Positions 25,776 to 35,906 are shown, counted from the first letter of the stretch. The stretch is DNA of 46,341 nt from Akkermansia sp. (GCA_017517805.1 JAFWYD010000045.1:1-46341), one strand, 5' to 3'. The notes: generated by a model not told the origin, from the sequence alone. Numbers and translations: made by a program.

Positions 25776-27752
25776 TTATTTCTGCTCAGAAAGGCGAAGA
25801 AGCAGATACCCATGCTCACTCACACGGAGGCAGGGCTCATCGGACCTCGCCCTGGGCAACAGGATATACTCCGAAGCCACAACATCGCCCACTCCGATGG
25901 GTTGGCGCGGATGCGCCCCGAGAATAACCCGGGAGACCGGTAATCCGGCTATGCCAGCCAAGGCAGAATATGGAGCATCCCCCAGGTAAAGAACCCGACC
26001 TGTCGGATTCTCCCAGATGACCACAGGGGCGGTCCCGGCAGCACCGGGATAAATCAGAAAGCGCCCCGCCTGCGTTTCAAAACATCTTCCCTCAGGCGGT
26101 AACATGCCCGCCTGCAACACTTCGATTTCAGGCCACATGCGTTTCAACACCGCAGCACCACCACCATCGCTGGCGCGGGAACTCGTCACCAGCAACACTG
26201 CCGGGGTAAATCCGCTATGAAACAAAGCGGGCAGCGTCTTTATCTCTGCAGTTGTCATATTACCGCAGTTAATCAGCAAGCCGTGGTTGCCCAGCATGGT
26301 GAAACTATTGCCGAACCCCGTCCCCTGCACCAGCAGGGAATGTTCACTCGCCGGAGGGCTTGCCGGCAGGTATGCGTACGGCAGGTCTCCGAACCAGGCA
26401 ACCACCGCCAGGAGAATAGCCGCCGATTTCTGCGCAAGCCAGGCCGTAGCCTCCCCCAGCAAAGGCACACCAGCCAGACAAATACTCAGCAGGCCGAACA
26501 ACATCACCACCGGGAGTACGGGAGTGATGGCGATATTGGTCAGGAAACTGGAGCTGTTGGCTGTGTGGAAAAAGCACAAGGTGATGGGGACCGAAAAGAG
26601 CCAGGCGCTCAGCGAGACAATGACAGCCCCACGCACGGCCAGTTCTGCCCGGCTCCAGCGGATTTCCCACAGCGTGCGCAACGAGGGAGGGATGTAGGAA
26701 TCCGGGCCGGACCAGGGGGAATCTGCCAGGCAGAGTCGAAGCCCGATACACAAAGCAGCATACACACCAAAGGAAAGCAGGAAGCCCGCGTTGTATAACT
26801 GGCTGGGCTCCACCATCAGAATCAGCAGCGCGGCAAAGCTCCAGGTATTGAGCAGATTCACACGCCGCTGCAACATATAGCCAGCCAGCAGGACAGCCAG
26901 CATCAGATACGCCCGGAGGGCAGGAACCGCACAACCGGTCATCAGCACATAGGACCCGACGCAAACCAGCAACAGCGGCCAGATAACCACCGGGCGCACC
27001 CGCAGCATGCGCAACAGGCACCAGAGAATCCCTGATACCAGGCCCACGTGCAACCCGCTGACAGCAAAGGCATGCAGGCAGCCGCCATTGCGAAACCCTT
27101 CCATCGTCTCAAACTCAGCGCTCCCCTTATCGCCCAGTACCAGAGCGCAGAGCACCTGCCGCGAAGAATCAGATTCCGTTCCTGGCGGCATCAGTCGGCG
27201 GGCCAGTCGTTCTCGCACATAAAGTCCCCAGGACTGCAACGTCCGCAGCGAAAGGGGCTTACCCAGTTTTCGCCCCTCCACAAAATCGACAGAAGCCGCG
27301 ATTCCCTGCCCCTGCATCCAGGCCGAAGCATCGAACACCCCCGGCAGAGAAGCAGGCGACGGCTCACGCCAGGTGGCCCGTACCCGCACCAGGTCGCCGG
27401 TGCGGAACGGGACACGCCCCCTCAGCACCACCCGCACACCGTTCCACCCGGTATTCAGCACACAACCACGCTGCAATTCGCGTTCCACCGTGCCGCGGAG
27501 CTGCACCAGCTCCTCGGTTTCAGCCAGAGCGCGAAAAGCATCAGCCCGTTCATCCCGCATCCGGGTGTGTAATCCAGCAGCCATGGCGCACAACAAGGCG
27601 CACAGGCCGACACGCCAGGCGCGGCCTGCCGCCGCCAGCAGAAAAGCAACAGCAGATATAGCCCAGCCCCCGCCACCGCCGATCGCACCAACCACCGCGA
27701 CCAGGGGCAGGAACAGGGGTGCTCCCTGGATAAATCGCCGCCATCGCTTCAT
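25776..27752 (-). CDS. comEC: ComEC/Rec2-family DNA-uptake channel with a degenerate C-terminal domain
   Basis: A 658-residue membrane protein. N-terminal hydrophobic segments are followed by an OB-like region (about 85-160), then the competence core with HAFAVSGLHVGLVSG at about 227-241 and several membrane helices. ComEC transports single-stranded DNA during natural transformation. From about residue 481 the metallo-beta-lactamase-like tail is present, but the zinc motif HxHxDH is replaced by SSRASDG (about 524-530), so the usual nuclease activity is probably lost. It follows the ankyrin gene after 8 bases. Whether this strain is competent cannot be judged here. Confidence 0.9.
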   Translation of the reverse strand: MKRWRRFIQGAPLFLPLVAVVGAIGGGGGWAISAVAFLLAAAGRAWRVGLCALLCAMAAGLHTRMRDERADAFRALAETEELVQLRGTVERELQRGCVLNTGWNGVRVVLRGRVPFRTGDLVRVRATWREPSPASLPGVFDASAWMQGQGIAASVDFVEGRKLGKPLSLRTLQSWGLYVRERLARRLMPPGTESDSSRQVLCALVLGDKGSAEFETMEGFRNGGCLHAFAVSGLHVGLVSGILWCLLRMLRVRPVVIWPLLLVCVGSYVLMTGCAVPALRAYLMLAVLLAGYMLQRRVNLLNTWSFAALLILMVEPSQLYNAGFLLSFGVYAALCIGLRLCLADSPWSGPDSYIPPSLRTLWEIRWSRAELAVRGAVIVSLSAWLFSVPITLCFFHTANSSSFLTNIAITPVLPVVMLFGLLSICLAGVPLLGEATAWLAQKSAAILLAVVAWFGDLPYAYLPASPPASEHSLLVQGTGFGNSFTMLGNHGLLINCGNMTTAEIKTLPALFHSGFTPAVLLVTSSRASDGGGAAVLKRMWPEIEVLQAGMLPPEGRCFETQAGRFLIYPGAAGTAPVVIWENPTGRVLYLGDAPYSALAGIAGLPVSRVILGAHPRQPIGVGDVVASEYILLPRARSDEPCLRVSEHGYLLLRLSEQK

Positions 27753-27760
27753 GGCTGGCC

Positions 27761-29275
27761 TTAATCTCGGTAATGGGTAAAATCAGGAGTAATGACCAAC
27801 ACCCATTTCCCACCAGGCCCAATGGGTTCGCAACTCGCTACCAGCGAAAGCTCCGGTGTGATGAACGCCCGGTTATGATGATCCAGACACGTCCCGTAAA
27901 TAAGAAGCATGGGCAAGACCAGCTCCGAAACAATCTCCACACCCCGTGATTTATCGGCACAAGCAACTTCCGGGAATCCCAAATCCTCCAAACCTTCCGT
28001 AAGCAAGTACTCGCGCCCTGGCTCAAGTTCTTTGAAATGCCCCTGCACCAGTATAGCCGGGAACGCTCCCGGGTGCTCGGGCACTTGCCGGGCAAGCTTC
28101 GCATCCACAACCGTGCGGCCGAAATCCACGGCAACGCCCCCCTCCACCTGAGCAAGAGCACAGAGCGTGCGGACATAGCGCTGCGCCAGTTCATACGGTA
28201 CTGCACCATCGCATTCCATCGTCAGCTCAATATAACAGGTGTGAGCCAGCGCGGCACGCTTCTGCACATCATCCATCGCGGCCTTATCCACCAGCGCACC
28301 AAGGCCCTCTCCCCGCCAGGCATGATTCACCAGTTCCACCCTGGCTCCCGATTCTCCGCGGCAGAGGTAGCGCACCTGATTCGCATCCGGCAGGGTTCCT
28401 TCTATCAACACGCGCCCGCAGAAGCGCGGATTCGGGCAGAGCAGCTGGCAACCACGCAAGGCCCCGTGAGCCTGCAACAATTCAATCACAGACAGTTGCA
28501 AAGGCTCTGCCCCATTCTTATCGCCCATGGGAGCCTCCTCATTTCCCTTCTGCTCCAGCGCCACGTCCAGCGGGGTATGCCCGGCTGTCGTCAGCGCATT
28601 CACATCTGCGCCGGCATCCAGCAATTCCTTGATTCGCTGAAGGGAGCGCCCGAGCATTTCTTCACCACGCTGGGCGCAGAGCGAATGCAGAGGTGTATTA
28701 CCGGAAGGGTTGATGGTTCCTCCGTTACCACCGGGGGTGGCTCCATGTTTCAACAAGAGCTGCACCAGTTCCTCATTTCCCCAGGCCAGAGCATTAATCA
28801 TGGGAGGGAATGCAAGTCCGGCATCGGGATTGGCCCCATGCTCCAGCAGAAAACGGATAGCGCGCATATCCGGTTCTGCCTCCATGCAGAAGGTCTGCAA
28901 CACGCTGGTCTCGCTGAAACCAGGATCAAGGAAGGCATTCACATCCATCCCCAATTCCAGCAGCAACGATGCCCCCTGCATATTTCCCTTCTGCAAGGCC
29001 AGAAACAGCATCTCGGTGGATTTCACAAACTCAGCGCGTGTATCGTCCCCCATGGAAGCCAGCACCTTCCTGGCTTTCTCCGGCTGGTAATCCTCCACCG
29101 CAGCCTGCATCATCCGGCCGTATGGCGAACGCGAAGGGTGACGCAACCAGGCCATCAGCACCCCGAATGCCACCGCTGCCAGAATAATGCATCCTAGAAT
29201 ATAGTGTCCTCTATTCATCACATGATAACAAACCAACAACCCGAAAGAAGCCAGCCACAAAACTCGCATATTCAT
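27761..29275 (-). CDS. Membrane ankyrin-repeat protein with unknown C-terminal domain
   Basis: A 504-residue protein. Two hydrophobic segments within the first 50 residues anchor it, and residues about 70-270 hold four to six ankyrin repeats (GNTPLHSLCAQRG, AGHTPLDVALEQKG). The last 220 residues form a separate domain (REYLLTEGLEDLGFPEV, then a long hydrophobic strand) that loosely recalls DUF4261; I am unsure. A GTG at 29290, directly after the desulfurase stop codon, and an ATG at 29269 are alternative starts. It lies between the cysteine desulfurase and comEC in one run of minus-strand genes. Confidence 0.75.
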   Translation of the reverse strand: MNMRVLWLASFGLLVCYHVMNRGHYILGCIILAAVAFGVLMAWLRHPSRSPYGRMMQAAVEDYQPEKARKVLASMGDDTRAEFVKSTEMLFLALQKGNMQGASLLLELGMDVNAFLDPGFSETSVLQTFCMEAEPDMRAIRFLLEHGANPDAGLAFPPMINALAWGNEELVQLLLKHGATPGGNGGTINPSGNTPLHSLCAQRGEEMLGRSLQRIKELLDAGADVNALTTAGHTPLDVALEQKGNEEAPMGDKNGAEPLQLSVIELLQAHGALRGCQLLCPNPRFCGRVLIEGTLPDANQVRYLCRGESGARVELVNHAWRGEGLGALVDKAAMDDVQKRAALAHTCYIELTMECDGAVPYELAQRYVRTLCALAQVEGGVAVDFGRTVVDAKLARQVPEHPGAFPAILVQGHFKELEPGREYLLTEGLEDLGFPEVACADKSRGVEIVSELVLPMLLIYGTCLDHHNRAFITPELSLVASCEPIGPGGKWVLVITPDFTHYRD

Positions 29276-29290
29276 AAAATCTGGTGACAC

Positions 29291-30409
29291 TCAACGATAT
29301 ACCATCACCGGGCCGGTGATGGCAGACTGCACCGAACGCACTTTGCGCCAAGCTCCAAGGAAAATGGAGGCCGCGGTATCTACTTCCTGCATCGTGGTAT
29401 AGCGGGAAAGCGAGAAGCGCAGCGACTCGCGTACCTGCTTATCAGCCAGTCCCATGGCCAGCAGCACATGGCTGGGATGCGGTTCAGCACTCGTGCAGGC
29501 CGAGCCGGTGGAGCACATCAGCCCGGCAGGCTCGAGAAGGAGGAAGAGCGATTCCGCCGATACCCCCGGCACCCGCATATTGAGCACATGCGGCAGTCGC
29601 GGAGCAGCAGCACCATTGATGCACACCTCCACCCCTCCGGCGCGGAGAGCATTGACAAAGCGTTCCCGCAACGCAGACAGCGCGGCATAATCATCTGCCG
29701 CCTGGAGAGCAAGCTCCGCAGCCTTGCCAAAGCCGATGATCCCGGCCACATTCTCCGTGCCGGCGCGGCGGTAATCCTCCTGAGCACCGCCTGTGAGGTA
29801 CGGGGTGCATGCCGTACCGGTGCGGACGTAAAGCGCCCCCACCCCCTTGGGGCCATGCAGTTTATGAGCAGAAAGCGAAGCAAAGTCAACAGAATAATTA
29901 TGCAGGGCAATCGGTAGCTTACCAGCTGCCTGCACCAGGTCCACATGCACCCGGGCACCAGCCTCGTGCGCCGCATTGGCCAGCGAGCGAACCGGCTGAA
30001 TCACACCGGTTTCATGATTGGCCCAGGCAAAGCTAGCACCATCATGCCCGGGCAGCAACTCGCGCCACTCAGGCACATCGGCCTGGCCATTTGCCAGCAC
30101 CGGGGCAGCTTCACCCCTGGCGGTGCGCAGCGTGGCCGGGTGTTCTGTCGCGAGGGTCAGCACATGCCGGAACTGTGCGAGCGCGGTATTACTCGCCTCG
30201 GTACCGCCCGAGGTGAAGATGATTTCTGAAGCCGCGGCCCCGACCAGGGCCGCGACCTGTTCACGCGCTGTCTCGATTGCCTTGCGCACACTCTTGCCAG
30301 GTCCATAAGCTGCAGAGGGATTGAAAAAATTCTCGCGCAGGTACGGCAGCATAGCCTCCAGCACCTCGGGTGCCAGCGGAGTAGTGGCATTATTATCCCA
30401 ATAAATCAT
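29291..30409 (-). CDS. Cysteine desulfurase (NifS/IscS family)
   Basis: A 372-residue PLP enzyme that removes sulfur from cysteine for iron-sulfur clusters, tRNA thiolation or other uses. The PLP lysine is K183 in SAHKLHGPKG, the histidine is in EHPAT, and the catalytic cysteine is C305 in STGSACTSAEPHPSHVL. The length and the SACTS-x-PSHVL context fit the IscS/NifS group. No iscU, sufU or thiI is nearby, so the acceptor is unknown. Its ATG overlaps the coaD stop by four bases. Confidence 0.92.
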   Translation of the reverse strand: MIYWDNNATTPLAPEVLEAMLPYLRENFFNPSAAYGPGKSVRKAIETAREQVAALVGAAASEIIFTSGGTEASNTALAQFRHVLTLATEHPATLRTARGEAAPVLANGQADVPEWRELLPGHDGASFAWANHETGVIQPVRSLANAAHEAGARVHVDLVQAAGKLPIALHNYSVDFASLSAHKLHGPKGVGALYVRTGTACTPYLTGGAQEDYRRAGTENVAGIIGFGKAAELALQAADDYAALSALRERFVNALRAGGVEVCINGAAAPRLPHVLNMRVPGVSAESLFLLLEPAGLMCSTGSACTSAEPHPSHVLLAMGLADKQVRESLRFSLSRYTTMQEVDTAASIFLGAWRKVRSVQSAITGPVMVYR

Positions 30410-30906
30410 GAGCGTTTCTGAAGGCTGGCTATGATATTGAACACATTGGCCGGGACGCTGGTCTGTACCCAGCGCTGCCAGCCCTGCACCCCGACAAATC
30501 CACGCACAAAGGAGGAGGAGATATCCTCCAGCTCAGGAGGCGGCATGAGGTACACCGTGCGGATTTCCGGCTCCATGCGGGCATTCATCCGGTCCATGGA
30601 TTTCTCGTATTCAAAATCCGTAGTATTGCGAATCCCCCGCAGCAGGTGGGTAGCACCAAGCTGCCGTGCGAAATCAACCAGGAAGCCGCCCATCATCCGC
30701 TCCACCCGCACATTTTCAGGACCGTAATCAAGCATTCCCCGCAAGGCATCAAGCCGCTGCCGCTCACTCAGGAAACTCTTCTTATCCGGATTCACGCCCA
30801 GCACCACCACCAGCTCATCAAAAAGGCGGGCTCCCTGCTCAATCATCCAGAGATGGCCATTGGTGGGTGGATCAAAACTCCCCGCATATATACCGATGCG
30901 CTTCAT
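30406..30906 (-). CDS. coaD: Phosphopantetheine adenylyltransferase
   Basis: A 166-residue enzyme of coenzyme A synthesis, joining 4'-phosphopantetheine and ATP to give dephospho-CoA. The N-terminal AGSFDPPTNGHL carries the TxGH-type motif, and LLRGIRNTTDFEYE and the ISSSFVR stretch are diagnostic. Length is standard. ATG 30906 is chosen because it lies 7 bases after a consensus -10; the frame is open further upstream. Translationally coupled to the cysteine desulfurase (ATGA). Confidence 0.95.
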   Translation of the reverse strand: MKRIGIYAGSFDPPTNGHLWMIEQGARLFDELVVVLGVNPDKKSFLSERQRLDALRGMLDYGPENVRVERMMGGFLVDFARQLGATHLLRGIRNTTDFEYEKSMDRMNARMEPEIRTVYLMPPPELEDISSSFVRGFVGVQGWQRWVQTSVPANVFNIIASLQKRS

Positions 30907-30913
30907 GCAAGGC

Positions 30914-30942
30914 ATCATACACCGTTGATTCCTTAGTGTCAA
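30914..30942 (-). promoter_or_regulatory. Consensus promoter of the coaD operon
   Basis: On the minus strand: perfect TTGACA (30942-30937), a 17-base spacer, and TATGAT (30919-30914). Seven bases separate it from ATG 30906, predicting a leaderless transcript. The -35 overlaps the end of the GNAT gene. Confidence 0.75.
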
Positions 30943-31457
30943 GCCCGGTAGCGCATCGGACCTGCCATGTAGGCCTCCTCGAAGCAGGCCACGGCAGCAG
31001 CATCCAGCGCCGGGCGGCTGAGCAACCACAGCGGCACATCCGGCTGCCCGGCCTGGTACGCCAGCTGCACATGGTGCTGAGGCAGGCGCACCAGACCGCA
31101 GGATTCATAGAACGCCAGTCGCCGCGCCGTCGCAGCATCCACCACAGGCTCAATCTCCAGAATCAGCGGACGAGACAACAGAGCCAGCGCCTGGCGGCCA
31201 AGTCCCTGCCCGCGGCGTTCCGGCACAATAGCCAGATGCTCCACATAGCACAACGCACCCAGGCACCAATACGACAGCAGACCACAAAAACCACCATGCG
31301 CATCTGCCAGGTGCAGACAATGAAAAGCGGGATCTGCGAGAGCTGCGGCATGCTGGGCTGTGCCGCGGCGCTCGCACGCAGGAAAAGCCCCTTCATACAG
31401 CTGCCACCATTCGCGAGCAGCTGTCCCCTGCATACAGGTCAGACGCGTGGTAAGCAT
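30939..31457 (-). CDS. GNAT-family N-acetyltransferase
   Basis: A 172-residue protein with the GNAT acetyl-CoA-binding motif ERRGQGLG inside VEHLAIVPERRGQGLGRQA (about residues 73-91), preceded by a typical beta strand pair (GGFCGLLSYW). The substrate is unknown. ATG 31457 is chosen since it follows the upstream gene's stop codon by one base; in-frame starts further back would lie inside that gene. Co-transcribed with the membrane protein gene. Confidence 0.85.
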   Translation of the reverse strand: MLTTRLTCMQGTAAREWWQLYEGAFPACERRGTAQHAAALADPAFHCLHLADAHGGFCGLLSYWCLGALCYVEHLAIVPERRGQGLGRQALALLSRPLILEIEPVVDAATARRLAFYESCGLVRLPQHHVQLAYQAGQPDVPLWLLSRPALDAAAVACFEEAYMAGPMRYRA

Positions 31458-31458
31458 A

Positions 31459-33009
31459 TCAATGAACAGGCTCAACCACAGGCGCACCAATCGGGCGCCC
31501 CAGAATGATTTCGGCGGCGCGGAGGTCCCATGCATCCTTCAGCGTAAACAAGGACCACTCCGACCAGCGGCTTTCCAACGCCAGCGCTGCGGTGCGCAGC
31601 TCTTTCTCGAATAGCATGAGACGGCGGCCCATTGCCACCTGGTCTCGAGCCTCCCCCTTCTCGTATACTTTCTTCTCCTGCTCCAGCACGTAAAGCGCAA
31701 AAGTCAGATTATCACGCACATCGAAACACCCCGGTTTGAAATCAGCCGTTGAGAATTCCCAGCCGGGAAGCCCCGAAGCAAAGCGCAGGTTCAAATCCCC
31801 CGAAAGCGCCGCCGGACCACGCACCGTGAAGCAAAGTGCCACCAAGCCCATCATCCCGATGCAGAGGCGCACATAGCGCAGAAAACTCCCGCTGCGAATC
31901 ATATAGAAGAGCAGAATCCCCAGGCCGACCACCCCCAGCAGCAGCAACTCTGCAGCCTGGATTCGGCGCGGCGTAAAAGCGTATATCTCAATCTGGTTAT
32001 AAAGGCGGACATACACGCTGAGCGCCAGCAGCAGAGTCTGCCCCAGCAGCAGGTACCCGAGACTGCGGGCCACCACCGTGTGCCGCACGCTCCCTCCCCG
32101 GCGGAAGAAGAAGATAAGCAGCCCCGCAGCCAGGATGGAAGCCCAGGTGATGGCACCGGCACCTTCGTAGAGATAGGATGTCTGGGACACCCCCTCAGGC
32201 ACCCGCCGGAACCAGAGAAAGGCAATATCGGTACCCGTTGCCACAATAAAGGCCAGGTTCACCCCCAGCAGAACCATCAGAGGGAGATGCGGCAGCAATC
32301 GTCTGCCGGCAACAGCTGGCTCTTCATCCTCATCCTGGAAGCGGAACACATCGTCCGGGGGCCGCGGCACCGTATACAAGGCAAAACAAAAAACACCCGC
32401 AATCCATATTGCCACATGAGCCCAGGCATCTGCATCAATCTTCAGCCACCCCATCACGCGGCACCAGGTATCTGCAAGAGACTCCCACACCATCTGCACC
32501 ACCGGGTTTCCGCTGGCAAAGATGCCCATGAACACCACAAAACAGACGACACCAATCAACCCGCTCAGCAGCACAGGCAGAATGCGTATCCAACGGCCGG
32601 AATTCAGAAGATGGCGGCGCTCAATCCAGAACTCCCACCAGTTGCGGTAATCGGTCCCGGGCTCTGTCGGAATCGCCCTGCCTGGCCCGAAGAGAATCAC
32701 CAGGAATGGGAGAGTCCAGAACGCCAGTCGGCAGATTCCAGAGCCGCTGACCAGCAAACCCGCAAATGAAATAATCGAAAGCAACACAAGAAAAATCTGC
32801 TCGCGGCGCGTCATATCGCGCCGCAGAAGCAGGATAGCCGCAACCAGGAGGATACCTCCTATACCAGCCCCGATACCTGGCGAAGTCACCCCCGCCGACT
32901 GCCATACCGGGAAGCAGAAATCGGCAGCTGCAGCGGCCAGCACCAGCACAACATAAGGGACCCGTCCGGTTGTACGCCACCATGCCGGGTCTGCAATTTT
33001 CTTATCCAT
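31459..33009 (-). CDS. Multi-pass membrane protein (DUF4153/DUF4173-like)
   Basis: A 516-residue protein with about ten predicted membrane helices and a soluble C-terminal part of roughly 100 residues. The stretch TGTDIAFLWFRRVPEGVSQTSYLYEGA is the kind seen in DUF4153/DUF4173 proteins, whose role is not established. A GTG at 33027 would add six residues. A weak TTGGGC-17-TAGAGA lies just upstream, but I do not list it. Divergent from ftsH, with the GNAT gene downstream. Confidence 0.75.
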   Translation of the reverse strand: MDKKIADPAWWRTTGRVPYVVLVLAAAAADFCFPVWQSAGVTSPGIGAGIGGILLVAAILLLRRDMTRREQIFLVLLSIISFAGLLVSGSGICRLAFWTLPFLVILFGPGRAIPTEPGTDYRNWWEFWIERRHLLNSGRWIRILPVLLSGLIGVVCFVVFMGIFASGNPVVQMVWESLADTWCRVMGWLKIDADAWAHVAIWIAGVFCFALYTVPRPPDDVFRFQDEDEEPAVAGRRLLPHLPLMVLLGVNLAFIVATGTDIAFLWFRRVPEGVSQTSYLYEGAGAITWASILAAGLLIFFFRRGGSVRHTVVARSLGYLLLGQTLLLALSVYVRLYNQIEIYAFTPRRIQAAELLLLGVVGLGILLFYMIRSGSFLRYVRLCIGMMGLVALCFTVRGPAALSGDLNLRFASGLPGWEFSTADFKPGCFDVRDNLTFALYVLEQEKKVYEKGEARDQVAMGRRLMLFEKELRTAALALESRWSEWSLFTLKDAWDLRAAEIILGRPIGAPVVEPVH

Positions 33010-33161
33010 AGCTGGTAGTGTGGACACGAGCTCTCTAACAGTTGTTCAAAATCAGCCCAACACCCTGCGCGGCTGACACCATTTTCAGATTTTATGGCAC
33101 AATACATCATTTCTTAACACCAAGAACTAGGGTACAATGGCAAAAACGAGAGCAAGACCAC

Positions 33162-35468
33162 ATGTCCGACCCGAACAAAGAACCCAACAAGCCCCCGACT
33201 ACTGGTGGCTCCCCGAACTGGGGAGTCATGATACTCATGACTGTCATCATGGGCATTCTCCTGGTTGCCTTCATGTTCGATGGCAGCCTGAGCTCCCCTG
33301 GCCGCACCATTTCCTTCGACCAGTTCCGCCAGGATTACAAAGCAGGCAAAGTGGTGCTCAACCAGCCGAAGGAATTCCCCATCGAAATCACGCTGGATTC
33401 AAGCTCCACGGAGGGTACCATCACTGCCTACGAGTACCGCAATGTGCCGAAATTCCCGAAGGCCGCCTTCTACATGCCCTTCACCGATTCCGAAGAAATC
33501 CGCGCCCTGTGCAACCGCTTCGGCATCACCACCACCCAGGTCGACACCCCCGCTCCCACCACCCTGCAAGGGGACCGCATCTGGTCGACAGATGACTTTG
33601 CCCGCATGGGCGCTGAAGGGCGCATCATCACCACCACCACCAGTCCGGTCATTTACGAAGGTACCGGCCAGGGGGTCATCGTGGGTGAATACCGGCTTGC
33701 CCCGACCACCAAGCCCCAGCTCAAGGAACTGGAGCCCGTGCGCGTTGAGTTCAACCCTGCATTCCAGGGTGAGCAGGTGCGCAACCTGCTAGGCGACCAG
33801 GTCAAATACACCGTGGAAAGCAACACCTGGAGCATGATTCTCATCAATGTGCTGCCCTTTGCCATCGTGCTGCTCCTGCTTTTCTTCTTCTTCCGCGCGC
33901 AGAGTGGAGGCCCGGGCGGTGCCATGAAGTTCGCCCGCAGCCGCGCCCGGCTCCTGGACCCCAACCAGAACAAGGTCACCTTCAAGGACGTGGCCGGTAT
34001 CTCCGAAGCCAAGGAAGAAGTGTGGGAAATAGTCGAATTCCTGCGCAATCCCAAGAAATTCCGCAACCTGGGTGGCACCATCCCCAAGGGCGTGCTCATG
34101 GTAGGCCCCCCCGGCACCGGCAAGACCCTGCTGGCCCGGGCCATCGCAGGCGAAGCGGGGGTCCCCTTCTACACAATCTCCGGTTCCGACTTTGTGGAAA
34201 TGTTTGTCGGTGTGGGTGCCAGCCGCGTGCGCGACATGTTTGCCGAAGCCAAGAAGCACTCCCCCTGCCTTATCTTCATCGATGAAATCGATGCAGTAGG
34301 GCGCCACCGCGGCCACGGTGTAGGCGGTGGTCACGATGAATGCGAGCAGACCCTCAATGCACTGCTCGTGGAGATGGACGGTTTCACCGCCAACGAGAAC
34401 GTCATCGTCATTGCAGCCACCAACCGGGTGGATGTGCTTGACCCCGCCCTGCTGCGCCCTGGCCGCTTCGACCGCCAGGTGACCGTCAACCTCCCCGATG
34501 CCGCGGGCCGTGAGCAGATTCTGCGAGTGCATGCCCGAAAGGTAAAGCTTGCGCCCGAAGTGGACCTGGGACCGATTGCCCGCGCCACCACCGGCTTCTC
34601 TGGTGCAGAACTGGCGAATCTGGTCAACGAGGCCGCCCTTATCGCCGCCCGCCACAACAAGCCGACCGTGCAGCAGGCTGACCTGGAGGAAGCCCGGGAG
34701 AAAGTACGCTGGGGTCGCGAGCGCCGCTCGCTCGAAATCTCCGATAAGGAGAAATACATGACCGCCGTGCACGAAGCTGGGCATGCCGTCTGCCTGCTCA
34801 AGACCGCCCTGGCCAAGAGCCTGCCGCTGCACAAAGTAACCATCATCCCCCGCGGGCCGGCCCTGGGGGTCACCATGATGCTGCCGGATGAAGACAAGCA
34901 CAGCGAATACAAGAGCGAGCTGCTGGACTACATCGTCATGGCCATGGGTGGCCGCTGCGCCGAGCAGGTGGTGTTTGGCGATGTCTCCGGGGGAGCCCGC
35001 GGCGATATCCACCAGGCAACAGCCATAGCCCGCAAGATGGTCTGCGTGTATGGTATGAGCGATAAACTCGGACCCATCGAATACGGCACCAACCACAGCG
35101 AGGTATTCCTGGCGCGCGATATCTCCCAGACCACCCGCAATTTCTCCGAGCACACCGCGCAGATTATCGATGAAGAAATCCAGCGCATCGTAACTGAAAA
35201 CTACCAACGGGCCATCAGCATCCTGACCGAGAATCAGGAGCGACTGAAGCTCATCGCAGACAAGCTCATCGAGTTTGAGACGCTGAGCGGCAAGCAAGTG
35301 GCAGAGCTGCTGGAAACCGGAGAAATGACCGACCCGCCCGTGCGCCAGCTACCCCCGCCCATGCCGGTGGAGCCGGATGCCCCCACCGACCTGGAGACAG
35401 CGGATGACCAGCCCCCCGCACCGGAGCCTGAGACAGAAAGCTCCGAGAACAAGACCGAAACCATTTAA
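33162..35468 (+). CDS. ftsH: ATP-dependent zinc metalloprotease FtsH
   Basis: A 768-residue membrane AAA+ protease that degrades unfolded membrane proteins and regulators. Two membrane helices (about 21-38 and 224-244) enclose an unusually long periplasmic part of about 185 residues. Walker A GPPGTGKT is at 315-322, the pore loop FVEMFVG at 344-350, Walker B IDEID at 373-377, arginine fingers R433 and R436, and the zinc motif HEAGH at 537-541. The tail is rich in proline and acidic residues. The frame is open upstream to 33042, but ATG 33162 begins the conserved architecture. TACAAT at 33133-33138 may be the -10. Confidence 0.96.
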   Translation: MSDPNKEPNKPPTTGGSPNWGVMILMTVIMGILLVAFMFDGSLSSPGRTISFDQFRQDYKAGKVVLNQPKEFPIEITLDSSSTEGTITAYEYRNVPKFPKAAFYMPFTDSEEIRALCNRFGITTTQVDTPAPTTLQGDRIWSTDDFARMGAEGRIITTTTSPVIYEGTGQGVIVGEYRLAPTTKPQLKELEPVRVEFNPAFQGEQVRNLLGDQVKYTVESNTWSMILINVLPFAIVLLLLFFFFRAQSGGPGGAMKFARSRARLLDPNQNKVTFKDVAGISEAKEEVWEIVEFLRNPKKFRNLGGTIPKGVLMVGPPGTGKTLLARAIAGEAGVPFYTISGSDFVEMFVGVGASRVRDMFAEAKKHSPCLIFIDEIDAVGRHRGHGVGGGHDECEQTLNALLVEMDGFTANENVIVIAATNRVDVLDPALLRPGRFDRQVTVNLPDAAGREQILRVHARKVKLAPEVDLGPIARATTGFSGAELANLVNEAALIAARHNKPTVQQADLEEAREKVRWGRERRSLEISDKEKYMTAVHEAGHAVCLLKTALAKSLPLHKVTIIPRGPALGVTMMLPDEDKHSEYKSELLDYIVMAMGGRCAEQVVFGDVSGGARGDIHQATAIARKMVCVYGMSDKLGPIEYGTNHSEVFLARDISQTTRNFSEHTAQIIDEEIQRIVTENYQRAISILTENQERLKLIADKLIEFETLSGKQVAELLETGEMTDPPVRQLPPPMPVEPDAPTDLETADDQPPAPEPETESSENKTETI

Positions 35469-35489
35469 CTCCTTACTGAAACTCAGAAT

Positions 35490-35849
35490 ATGAATAGCAA
35501 ACAACTCGCCTTCGCCTGCGCCCAGGTCGCCTGTGATGCAAAAGCCTCCGATATTGCCATCTACGACCTGCGCGGCACCTCATCCATCACGGACTTCGCC
35601 GTGGTGTGCACTGCAACCTCCGTCCCCCACCTCCGCGCCATCATGGGCGATGTCGATAAGGAAGTATGGGAGAAGTATGAAATCTCCCCCGTCTATGCCG
35701 AGCGCACCCCCAACGCCTTGTGGTGTGTGCTGGACTACATCGATGTGATGCTGCACGTCATGGCTGGCGAGACCCGCGAGTTCTACGAGCTGGAAGCCCT
35801 CTGGAAACCCGAGAACCGCATCGAGTGGAACGATGGCGATGTAGCCTGA
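35490..35849 (+). CDS. rsfS: Ribosomal silencing factor RsfS
   Basis: A 119-residue protein of the RsfS/Iojap family, which binds ribosomal protein L14 and blocks subunit joining when nutrients are scarce. Typical stretches are KASDIAIYDLRG, SSITDFAVVCTA, WVLLDY-like WCVLDYIDVMLHV and the FYELEALW end. Length is standard. It follows ftsH after 21 bases and is probably on the same mRNA. A strong terminator follows. Confidence 0.94.
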   Translation: MNSKQLAFACAQVACDAKASDIAIYDLRGTSSITDFAVVCTATSVPHLRAIMGDVDKEVWEKYEISPVYAERTPNALWCVLDYIDVMLHVMAGETREFYELEALWKPENRIEWNDGDVA

Positions 35850-35871
35850 TTCTTTTATTCAAAAACAAAAA

Positions 35872-35906
35872 GGAACGCTCCGGGGCTCCCACCCCGGAGC
35901 GTTTCC
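35872..35906. terminator. Bidirectional terminator after rsfS
   Basis: AACGCTCCGGGG (35874-35885) pairs with CCCCGGAGCGTT (35892-35903) around CTCCCA. An A-rich tract before it (35860-35871) gives U-rich RNA for the opposite strand; the plus-strand T-run is short. It separates convergent units. Confidence 0.88.

Noticed and set aside
25776..27752. comEC as a pseudogene
   Set aside because: The frame is intact over 658 residues and core motifs remain; only the C-terminal zinc motif is lost.
33789..35297. 502-codon minus-strand frame opposite ftsH
   Set aside because: A shadow of FtsH; a conserved enzyme occupies the other strand over the full length.
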